From: Moniliella sp. 'wahieum' | Lineage: Eukaryota > Basidiomycota > Moniliellomycetes > Moniliellales > Moniliellaceae | NCBI GenBank assembly: GCA_003971905.1 | Contig: RSEE01000016.1 | Coordinates: 496,001-560,000 of the forward strand | Direction of reading: 5' to 3' | Length of the DNA: 64,000 bases | Shown: positions 56,007 to 64,000 of the stretch, piece after piece | How the letters are laid out: each line of letters begins with the position of its first letter | Position numbering within the stretch: position 1 is the first letter of the stretch | Translations under genes and position numbers: made by a program | The notes under the pieces: generated by a model | The model's database searches: none | The model's input: the letters and a program-made list of their open reading frames with translations, nothing else | What the model was told of the DNA's origin: nothing

Positions 56007-56576
56007 CTTTGAACGAATCGAGAGAGGGTTGGATCCTTCTCTCTCGGTCTGTACCCTTCTTTTCCCTCTTTCCGTTTCCCTCATACTTTTGTTTCTGCTA
56101 CCCCACACTTTCCCTACTCTTCCCTTTCGCTTTGATTGGCCACCACCATTATTTGCAGTCATTGGATCTATGTGTCATGGGTATCTTTTCTTTGTGATCC
56201 ATCCTTATCCCGCCTGAGCAGGCCAGATCGCAGGCCGAGCAAACGGATGATTTAGAGGATTACTCGATTGATATGCGGTAAAGGAGTTGTGGAGGAAGAG
56301 TAGGAGAAGAAGAGCTGACAAGGGTGGGGACTGGGATAAAAACGGTAAGATGTGGGTTGTGGAGTCTCTGCCGTGACTGTGAAGCTTGAAGCCGCTCATG
56401 TGCTTCTGCGACTTTGGGGCGCCATGTCCCACCTGGTCACAGTCTCACCTATCCGACTGATATCTCACATCCCCGATCTCACAACTTGCACGACCCCATC
56501 CCCCAAGTCGCCCTGTCACATGTGCCAAACAGCTTGCGGCCGCTGCCCCTTCCTGGGGCAGCCTGTCCAAAAAAAT
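56007..56576. other. Kinase 3' flank
   Basis: Pyrimidine-rich 3' flank; no gene seen. Confidence 0.4.
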
Positions 56577-56683
56577 TGAAGGCAGTGGGATTCGAACCCA
56601 CGAATGTCGCAGTTCTATCCACTCTTAAGCGGAAGCGCTTAATGACTTGAATACGATGCCATAGACCACTAGGCTATGCCTCC
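56577..56683 (-). tRNA. tRNA-Leu(CAA), probable, with hairpin intron
   Basis: Acceptor GGAGGCA/TGCCTTC, D-arm GCC...GGC, T-arm GTGGG-TTCGAAT-CCCAC and a downstream T-run on the minus strand are clear. The anticodon stem TCGTA/TGCGA encloses T-T-CAA-G plus about 34 nt that contain a perfect TTAAGCG-CTTC-CGCTTAA hairpin, read as the intron. In this fold the variable region is only 5 nt, whereas Leu tRNAs usually have a long arm, so the isotype is less sure than the tRNA call. Confidence 0.75.
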
Positions 56684-57020
56684 TGATGCCGAGGCACGCG
56701 TCAGCACCTGCTGGGGTGCAGCCGGGCACGTGAGCCAAGCGCCAAGTGGCTTACGCAAGCAGGATACTGGCGCCGTGGGACCAGCGGGCGGCGCGGCGGC
56801 GGAGCGCAGCACTGCTGAGCTGAGCCACTGGCGGCGGCCGGGGCGGGTCGGGAGGGGTGGGCGTGTATGTGCGCTTTGGCTGCGAGTTGCTGCTTCCCTC
56901 GTCGCCCTCCATCCGCACGCCAGCATTGCAGCCTCCCGCCGCCACCACCACCTCTGCTATCACCACCACCACCGCCTCTCCTCCCCCCCCTCCACCCTCT
57001 ACCCCATCACTCCCGCAGGC
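56684..57020. other. Spacer and leader of the deubiquitinase gene
   Basis: GC- and C-rich; the forward frame is open through it, but the first residues resembling the family come after the ATG at 57021. No feature recognised. Confidence 0.4.
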
Positions 57021-60000
57021 ATGGCCGCCGCCAAGGCGCCCCCGCCCCCCCACACCCACCCCGATGCCTCCTGTGCTCCCGCCCCCTCTGCTGCCAGTCC
57101 CGGCAGCGCCACAAGCGAACTGCGTGCCCTCGCCCGCGTCGAGCTCAACCCCGCCTTCACACCTAAGAGTTATGTGGGCGCGGTGAGTGCTCTTATAGCC
57201 CGCGCACGCAACTCGGACGACTTGGGCGAGTTGGAGACTGCGTTTGTTTCTTATCTCAAGGCCGCCACCATCCTCCACGAGCTGCCTACCCATCCAGCCT
57301 GGCCCCAGGAGAAGAACGCCCGCTCCCCCCCTACGAACGATGGTATAACATTCTTGCACACACCAATGACCTCGTTGATCGCACCACTCGCATTGAGATG
57401 CAGCTTGCCGATCGCTCCCTCCGCCAGGCCAAAGCCCAAGCTTTGGCCCCTGCATCTGCCCCTGCTGTCTCTGCTGCTTCAGTCGCGCCCCAACAAGTTC
57501 TTCCACCCCGCACGACGCACCCGCCAATGCAGGCGATGTCCAGTATACTGACTTGGTTGCTCGTCTCGGCGCGCTTCATGCCCCCGCCGCAGAGCCTACT
57601 ACTGTCACCACCACATTCCCCTCTATCGTTGAGTTTGAACAAAGCTTGGCTTCATCTCATCTGCCCTCTGTGCCTCACAATGCCCCGGGCTTGGGTCCAA
57701 CTGGGTCCATCCCCACCCCTCCACCGCGTGTTTCTGCCCCCTCTGCCCCAGTCTTGCCCCCTCGCGCATTCTCTCTCCTCGCCATCCTGCCTCTGCAAGT
57801 CAACCAGGCAGTGCCACCTCGGGCCCTGGTGCGTCGGACGAGGCCTCAGTTCCAACCCCACCTAAGAAAAAGAAGCCTCCTCCTCCTCCCCCGACATCTG
57901 CTAGACCTTCGACCAAGATGGTATCCAATCTTCCTGGTGCAGGGGATGGGACCCTGGGCGACCTGCCGTCGCCACCCAATACACCATTCTCCGAGCTGTG
58001 GATTTGTGGCCACTGCTCAACCCTCCCTTCCGCACGCGACCGGAGTCTGACAAACTGGAGAAGGTGAAGGGGTTCAAGATTCTGTTACTGGATGTGCGCC
58101 CGCGCGAGGCTTACGACAAGGGGCACATTTTTGCCAAGTACACCGTCTGCATCGACCCTGTCATCTTCACACTGACATGCAGGGCAAGGACATCGAAGAG
58201 CGTCTCATTGTCGGCCCTGCGGATGAGCAGAAATACTTCGCACGCCGCTCCGAGTTTGACCTTATCGTCCTTATGACCAGTCTTCCCGTCCTTCGCTCCA
58301 TGCCCGGCCCAGTGCCAGCGATCCGTTGGGCATTGTCAACCGTGCCATCTACGAGCTCGAATTCAGCAAGCCGCCCAAACACCAACCCATTTACCTCACT
58401 GGTGGGTACGACAGTTGGGAGAAGCTGAACAAATCTAACGAGCCGAGCGAGAGTAAAGTCCCCTTGGTTACAGGGGCCACCGCCCCTTCCTCTCCACCAT
58501 CCTCCTCCCCACCCCCGGCGCGCATTTTCCGCCCAACCGTCCCTTCAGCTGCGGGACTTTCTTCCCCCTCCCTTGGTCCTTCTCGGCAGACTGGCATGCT
58601 GGACTATCCTCCCTTCGAGCAGCCAGTTCTATGCATCCTCCACACCTTTGGCTCTGGGCTTTCCTCGCCGCCGGCCTTGGTGCAGAATGCTACGGCCCTG
58701 GTGCCTAGTCCCGCGCGTCATCCTCACCCTGTTCCACCACCCGCCCCCGAGCCACACCCGCCCGCCCTTGCCGCCAGCACCGCCTCCACTGCCCCCTTCC
58801 CATCCCAAAAGTTCTCCTGCTCCCGTCAGCGCGCACCCTTCCCCAGCCAGCGCAGTGGTCTCTACTGCGCCAGGTGTGGGCATCGGCGCTCGCCGTTTGT
58901 CGTTGCGAATTGGCATGACGGGTATGCGCAACTTGGCGAACACATGCTACATGAACTCGGTGATTCAATGTCTGTCAGCCACACCCGAGCTGGCCCAATA
59001 CTTTGTTCGGGGGGATTATGTCAAGCAGATCAACCACGCCAATCCGCTGGGAACCAATGGTCAACTGGCCCAGGCATTCGCCGTGCTCATCTCTACGCTT
59101 TGGTCGGAGAAGTATGAGTACATTCGTCCAGTTGCCTTTCGCCAGGTGCTTACCCGTGTTCTGCCCACGTTTGCTGGCAATGAGCAACACGACTGTCATG
59201 AGTTCCTCTCCTTCCTCACCGACACGCTGCATGAAGACTGAATCAGCCATCGTCCAAGGCGCTGGCACGCGTCGGCCTGGCATGACAGAGGAGGAACAGC
59301 GCAAGGTGGAAGAGGCTGAACTCGAGCGGCTTCCGATCCAAGAAGGTGCTGCACGCGAGTGGTTGCGCTATGCACAGACGAACGATTCGTTTGTGCTCAA
59401 TGCGTTTGCTGGTATGCTGCGCAACCGAATGCAATGTTCCGTGTGCAGCACGACCAGCACGACCTACAATGTCTTCCGCGACCTGTCCCTTCCCATCCCC
59501 AAACCTCGGGCGAGGTGAGCGTGTATGATGCATTGGACGCCTTCTTGGCACCGGAAGTATTGGATGGAGCAGACAAGTGGATGTGCTCGACGTGCAAGGT
59601 ACCGCGTCGGGCCACCAAACAGCTCACCCTCGCCCGCTTGCCCACCCATCTCGTCATCCACCTCAAACGCTTCTCCTTCACCGCCGGTTCCACCCGCTGG
59701 GGCAACAAGGAGGGCAAGATCACTGCCCGTGTTGACTTTCCGCTGGACGGGCTGGACCTAACCCGCTTTTTGCCTGGGCCGGGAGGGCAGTGTACGATCT
59801 ATACGGCGTCGTGCACCACTTTGGCACGCTCAACTCGGGCCACTACACTGCCACCATCCGCAACGAGGGCCGGTGGGATTATGTGGACGACAGCCGGATC
59901 GTGCCGAACAACGACAAGGAACTGTTTGTACGTCGCTGTTCTAAACTGCACAGTAAAAGCCCAAGGCGCGGTTGGATACTGACCCGGACGACGATTGATA

Positions 60001-60049
60001 CCTGCAGACCAACTCGCCGTACGTGCTGTGGTACCAGCGGCGTACGTGA
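57021..60049 (+). CDS. DOA4: Ubiquitin-specific protease with rhodanese domain (Doa4/Ubp4-like)
   Basis: N-terminal MIT-like helices (LRALARVELNPAF, LGELETAFVSYLKAATILHEL) are followed by a Pro/Ser linker, a rhodanese-type domain (KGFKILLLDVRPREAYDKGHI, IEERLIVGPADEQKYFARRS, YLTGGYDSWEKL) and the USP domain. In the USP part the Cys box is NLANTCYMNSVIQCL (58935-58980), NEQHDCHEFLSFLTDTL follows, zinc-ribbon pairs CSVC and CSTC are present, and the His box is VVHHFGTLNSGHYTATIRN with WDYVDDS. An intron after ELF at about 59927-60006 leads to the last exon TNSPYVLWYQRRT. Family: Doa4/Ubp4/Ubp5, recycling ubiquitin at endosomes and the proteasome. Expected about 950 residues. Frame changes at about 57310, 57540, 57800, 58010, 58180, 58280, 58850, 59240, 59515 and 59790. 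Confidence 0.92.
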
Positions 60050-60529
60050 CCACGTGGCCTGCGCCTGGCGCAGCTGCCCTCCACCTGCAACGATGCACCA
60101 TTGAACGTCTGGGTCTTGTGGGTGCGTTGGGTGGGAAGACGAGAAACGTAAGAATAATAGCCAGGAGAGCACTTATCTATCCACCGTTGCGTTGCAGGCG
60201 CCTTGCCTGCTTGCTCGCCTAGCTTGAGTCAACCCAGCTTGGGCGCCACTCGGCCGCGCATTGGCCGCCGACTTGCTTTTGGTGGACCAATCAGCCGAGA
60301 GCGACGACCAATTTCTCATCAGGATGATATAAGGGTGGATGGTGAATGGACCCCAGGTGGGGGCGAGGAAATTTCTGTTGAGGAAAATGGTTGGTAGTCA
60401 CTTTGCTGCCACCGACGACGGGTCCCTCATCCTCTCCCCCTGCATATGACTCCCCCCATCGATCTCTGCTCCCCCCTACCCACCGCCCGCCGTTGTTTCT
60501 GTTGTGGAGAGGGTTTCTGTCGCCCTGTT
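60050..60529. other. USP 3' flank
   Basis: No gene seen. Confidence 0.35.
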
Positions 60530-60752
60530 TGCTGAGACCTGCTGTTCCGTTCGTAGGCCAACTGGTGCCTTACTTGTTGTCCACCTTAAGTTTGTCCGCC
60601 GAAAAGCCATAATACACACAAGTCGCTTGTTTGAATCCCCGTCTCTTTTCATATCAGTAGTTTGAGGTGTGGACTTCAACCACCGTCACCATTACATTAC
60701 TCCACTTTTCCAGAGGTTCTCCACTCAAGACCTTGGGTTCTTCCAGTCTTAC
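60530..60752 (+). mobile_element. Solo LTR, copia family A, diverged
   Basis: Begins TGCTGAGACCTGCTGTTCCG and carries, in the same order as 12349-12572, GTAGGCCAA, GCCTTA, CTTGTTTGAA, TAGTTTGAGGTGTGG (LTR: TAGGTGTGG), CCAGAGGTTC and TTGGGTTC.TCC.GTCTTAC. It lies between the convergent USP and aldo/keto reductase genes. No target duplication is seen, in line with its age. Confidence 0.75.
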
Positions 60753-60841
60753 TATCGTAACATACACTTGTGTCACATTGGGAAAGAATCCATTATTGGC
60801 AAAAGGATGGTAAGATATGAGAACAAAGTAGGGCCATCCAC

Positions 60842-61998
60842 TTAAGAATAGACAATCTTGGCACCCGTCTCAGAGAAGCGCTCACCCTTGACCTCGAGAG
60901 TAATCTTCTCAAAGATCTGTCGCAGCTCCTGGTCCAGCTCGGGGAGAGGACCAAGTTGGCTGCGTCGGCATTCTCGATAACCAAGTTCGCGTGCGTAGTG
61001 CCCGGCATGGGAATCAGCTTGTCATACTGCGCCAACTCCCAGGCGAGGACAAGCTGCACCAAGGGGATGCCCTCACGGGCCGCGACGGCTTGCACCGGTT
61101 TGGCCAGTTCGAGGTTGTGGGCAAAGGCCTGGTCAGAAAAGCGGGGCATGGCCTGGCGAGGGTCGCCGGGAGGTAGGTCGGAAGCGCCCTTGAGCGCACC
61201 AGTGAAGATACCACGGGACAGGGGACGAGAGGCGAAGAGAGCAATCCCCAGCTCCTTGAGGGTAGAGAGGATGCCTTCCTTCTCAATATCCAACGCTGCT
61301 GGGTTGTACTCTGCCTCCACCGCCGCCAGGGGAATCACCGCGTTCACCTCCCGAATGGTTTGCGAGGAGACCTCGCAGAGACCCACATGGCGCGCCAGGC
61401 CCTCTGTAACGAGTCGCTTCAGGTTGGCGCCAATGTCCTTGTTTTTCATGTGACTGTCCTTGCGCGCCAAAAGGAAGAGGTCAATGCGCTTGCCCCGGCC
61501 CAACGAGCGCAGCGCCGCCGAAAGCTCTTGGCGCAAGGTCTCAATGCTGGAGTCGGCGCGCGTCAGGTCATTGAAGGGAGCAAAGCCACCCTTGACCACA
61601 AGGAAGACGCGGTTGATACTCTGGGGGTAGGCTGCAAAGTACCGCGACAAGAGAAGCAGGTTGTCCATGGTTTGGTCCATGGAATAGTAGGTGCCAAAGA
61701 CCCAGCAGGTGGTGCCTGCTTCCAGCGCAGCGTTAAGCACTTGGAAGGCCTGCTCATCAGACGGAGGACTGGTGGTCCAGGTGAGTTCAAGGGCGCCATA
61801 GCCAACTGTGCAAAAGGGAGGGGGGATGAGTTGCACGAGGTCAGCTACTGGGCCCAATTGACATTGGAAGAAACAACAAGCGGCCAGGAATGGTCGGTAG
61901 CATGCAGCAGGATGAGCGCGCCAGAGAGAAAAAGACATACTGGCGCCAACAGAGATATCAGAGGCGGTGCCACCAAGCGGACGGAAGGGGAGGGACAT
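60842..61998 (-). CDS. Aldo/keto reductase, pyridoxal-reductase-like (Plr1, AKR8)
   Basis: The ATG at 61998 gives MSLPFRPLGGTASDISVG; an intron at 61806-61940 (135 nt, GTATGT...CAG) precedes VGYGALELTWT. Then come EQAFQVLNAALEAGTT, a TYYS in place of the usual DFYG, a Lys in VVKGGFAPF (catalytic Lys position), DLFLLARKDSHM, VGLCEVSSQTIREV, AVEAEYNP, ALFASRPLSRGIFTG, and RFSDQAFAHN, VLAWELAQYDKLIPMPGTTH. Together with NADPH-binding IPMPGT this is the AKR8 group that reduces pyridoxal to pyridoxine. The residue normally Asp/Asn two before the Gly in the catalytic loop (WNFGDFYG-like) reads as Val (WVFGTYYS), while the Tyr remains, so activity is uncertain. One frame change near 60948 joins the end to ELDQELRQIFEKITLEVK and the stop at 60842-60844. 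Confidence 0.85.
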
Positions 61999-63041
61999 GG
62001 TCTCGGGCCGGCTGCGAGTGGTAGTGGAGGGGGGGAGGTGGTAGCGGGAGAGAAAGAAGGTTGAGACGTGGTAAACGCGGTGAGAAGCGGGCTGATGGGG
62101 TGACCAGTGAGGGACCGATATAGGAAGGAGTGGGTGAGCGTGTGAGCGCTGCTGACTGATTTACGGACACTGGAGATCGAGAACTCGGAACTGACTTGAA
62201 TTAGTTCAGTACTGAGTGAGCGTGACGCGTGACGCGTGACCCGTGGCGTGTGATGTGCTGTGGAAATTATCACAGCACACTCGTCCCGAGCCTTCCGCCT
62301 TATGTCCAACGGTTAACAATATGACCGGTGACAGACCGGTGACCTCGCCTGTCATGCATGTCGAAGGTGTTTGCTGACATCATGCATGACGTCACTTCGA
62401 CAGCACTTGTGTGGCAAAGGGCGTCACATCAGTGTCATGGTGAGAGGGTGTCAGATCTCAGAGCCGATCTCAGAGGGTTTATTAGTTCGGTACAGTGTCT
62501 GAGTCTCGCTCGAGACCAGTCGGGCCCTGAGGCGGCCTCAGAAGGGTCAGTCGCTAGTCCCTCACTACTTCACTCCGTCACGCGTCATGAGTCATCCAAT
62601 ATGACTTCACCATCGCGGTGCGCGCGTTCAATTGATCGAAACCTGAAGCTCTTGAAGCTTGAAGCTCCATGCTCAAAGCTCCAAGAGCCTCAAGGTGCAT
62701 CTTTTGAGCAGGTTATTTCGCACCCAATCCAAGTTCGAGGCGTTGTATACGAGAGGTCGCGCAGGAGCCAGTCCTCAAATGCGTGCGAGCTCCATGTGGG
62801 ACACCCCGCTCTCTCAATGAGCCAACAGTTGTGGAGAGAAGAGGAAACGAGGTGGGGGGACAGGGCCACATCTACGTCTGGATTACTGAGTGAGTAATAT
62901 GGGTGCGAGTGTGTTGGAGGAGATCTGGGATGGAGGTGGACCACATCATGACAGCCTGGTATAGAAGGTCGGTGGGCACTGGTGCACTGGTGACAACTAC
63001 ATACACTTCTGACAATCTTCCAGCTCACAGGATGAGGCATC
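61999..63041. other. Spacer with GTGACGC and ACCGGT clusters
   Basis: No gene supported. 62217-62250 has GTGACGCGTGACGCGTGAC repeats, 62325-62352 two ACCGGTGA words, and 62641-62690 an AAGCTT cluster. A 179-codon forward frame (62358-62897) shows no conserved motif. Confidence 0.45.
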
Positions 63042-63273
63042 TGATGAGACCTGGAGTCCAGATGGTCCTCGAGGGTGATGCAATGGCACTAGTGGTGCTG
63101 GTCTAAGCCAACCAGCACCTCCTACAGAGGAAATGTGAACATCACGCAGAGAGTCGCCACCAGGGGCTAACCTGCGGAACAAGGAAAACAGGAGAGAAAA
63201 CAACGGAACTCCTAGGCCTGAGGAGGAACTGAAGGGACATTGGCCAAAGCACGAGCCACCTGATGGCTCAACA
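63042..63273 (-). mobile_element. Solo LTR, family B, inverted, with target duplication
   Basis: Reverse complement of the family B LTR, running from TGATGAGACCTGGAG to GATGGCTCAACA. It is flanked by a perfect 5-bp duplication GCATC (63037-63041 and 63274-63278). Confidence 0.9.
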
Positions 63274-63834
63274 GCATCTCTCCTTGAACATGTTCGGCGA
63301 GAGTTGTGGACTTATATATTGGACGCAAGCGGGTGCACTGCTGGGCTGTAGGGGGCATTCCTTGTTCTACTTCAACGTCTGTCATGCCCTGAACAAGGAA
63401 AGGATATAGCAAGAAGCAAGCGAGGTGTGCGAGGACGAAGTGCTAACTATGATGGTCAACGATCCCTGGTATGGAGAGACAGGGTCGGTGAAGAGAGCGG
63501 GGAAGGCGTTTCCTAGAAACCCACCCCAAAGAACATATTCACCTTGACTAAGAGGTTGAAAAGAGTAGAGGGTACATTTTGCCGAAGATCATATGGTACA
63601 CGTGTAATAGAAGCAAAGGGGTAGGAGAAGTGGTATGGGCCCAAAAATGAAGGAACTCGACCAGCAGCAGCTGAGCTTGTTCGTTCATCATCAGGCCCTG
63701 CGCGAAGTAGCCAATGACTCGAGCGGCCACAGTGACAGCTCCATGGCATACACTGAAACGCAGGAAGGTCTGCACCTGTGCCAAGACAGGTTGTAATAGC
63801 AGATTGGGGTAGTCAAGACAAGAGGAAGAAGCTC
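63274..63834. other. Unassigned spacer
   Basis: Two overlapping frames of about 78 codons on the minus strand (63513-63784) have a hydrophobic, helix-like composition (LLLVEFLHFWAHTTS), and a 55-codon plus frame starts at 63635. None has a recognisable motif or clear partner, so I do not call a gene. Confidence 0.35.
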
Positions 63835-64000
63835 TTAAATGTAGTTGGCGGGCTTGCGGTCTTTGGGGTTCCGGCGCTTTGGGGCTGCTACCCTTTGGTG
63901 GGTGCGCTTGCTAGAAGCCTGCTTACTCTTTTTGGACGAACCCTTCTTGCTAGATGACTTCGAGAGTGAGCCGAACACGGTCGGGGCTGAGTTACCCTCA
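63835..64000 (-). CDS. C-terminus of a Lys/Ser-rich protein, 5' end outside window
   Basis: The minus strand is open from the window end to a TAA at 63835-63837 and encodes GSLSKSSSKKGSSKKSKQAS and, further on, APKRRNPKDRKPANYI. The strongly basic, Lys/Ser-rich tail looks like a nuclear or nucleolar protein end with localisation signals. Family cannot be judged from 54 residues. Confidence 0.6.
   Translation of the reverse strand, partial: EGNSAPTVFGSLSKSSSKKGSSKKSKQASSKRTHQRVAAPKRRNPKDRKPANYI

Noticed and set aside
56751-57527. 258-codon minus-strand Gly-rich frame
   Set aside because: Antisense of the deubiquitinase N-terminus; no motif.
62358-62897. 179-codon plus-strand frame
   Set aside because: Crosses an AAGCTT cluster and has no family motif.

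Overview
This window looks like nuclear DNA of a filamentous basidiomycete, probably an Agaricomycete. The evidence is the set of protein families (a CreA/Mig1-type zinc finger, a PXB-PX-DUF3818 protein, Tom20, an Rck2/Srk1-type kinase, a Tnp2-like transposase-related gene), GT-AG introns of about 55-135 nt, intron-bearing tRNA genes and Ty1/copia LTRs. A Rhizoctonia/Ceratobasidium-like fungus would fit, but that placement is a guess from general character and not from a marker gene.

Layout. 1-1.1 kb: 3' part of an unknown minus-strand gene. 2.3-6.6 kb: repeat-rich spacer. 6.6-8.6 kb: CreA/Mig1-like repressor (+). 9.0 kb: tRNA-Arg. 11-11.9 kb: fibrillarin (-). 12.3-15.6 kb: decayed copia element with both LTRs. 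15.9-18.2 kb: mitochondrial transcription factor B (Mtf1-like) with an AT-hook-rich N-terminus (-). 19.5-20.7 kb: Tom20 with a long acidic tail (-), divergent from a PXB-PX-DUF3818 lipid-binding protein (21.3-24.1 kb, +). 25.4-26.6 kb: CCC1/VIT metal transporter (+). 27.0 kb: tRNA-Lys. 27.5-28.2 kb: 23-bp minisatellite. 30.0-36.6 kb: a divergent pair, an unknown 424-residue gene (-) and a large Tnp2-like gene (+). 38.5 kb: broken small secreted protein. 39.5-40.6 kb: unknown gene (-). 40.8 kb: tRNA-Gln. 41.6-43.7 kb: Cti6-like PHD protein (-). 44.5-47.5 kb: Pff1-type vacuolar M28 protease (+). 47.7-48.0 kb: tRNA-Lys and tRNA-Pro. 48.4-51.1 kb: giant Ala/Gln-repeat protein (-). 54.3-56.0 kb: Rck2/Srk1-like kinase (+). 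56.6 kb: tRNA-Leu. 57.0-60.0 kb: Doa4-type rhodanese-USP deubiquitinase (+). 60.8-62.0 kb: pyridoxal-reductase-like aldo/keto reductase (-). 63.8 kb to the end: Lys/Ser-rich C-terminus of another gene (-). Solo LTRs lie at 18.7, 52.2, 60.5 and 63.0 kb, and an old LTR-like piece at 32.0 kb.

These are ordinary housekeeping and regulatory genes, not a cluster for one pathway. Two themes recur: mitochondrial biogenesis (Mtf1-like, Tom20) and transcriptional repression (CreA-like, Cti6-like; the yeast counterparts of both work with Cyc8-Tup1). A pervasive oddity is that almost every conserved single-copy gene, even fibrillarin, needs several one- or two-base frame changes to read through, mostly near homopolymers. 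The 30.0-36.6 kb block is almost clean. I read this as mainly assembly indels, so CDS spans below are gene extents and not single open frames.
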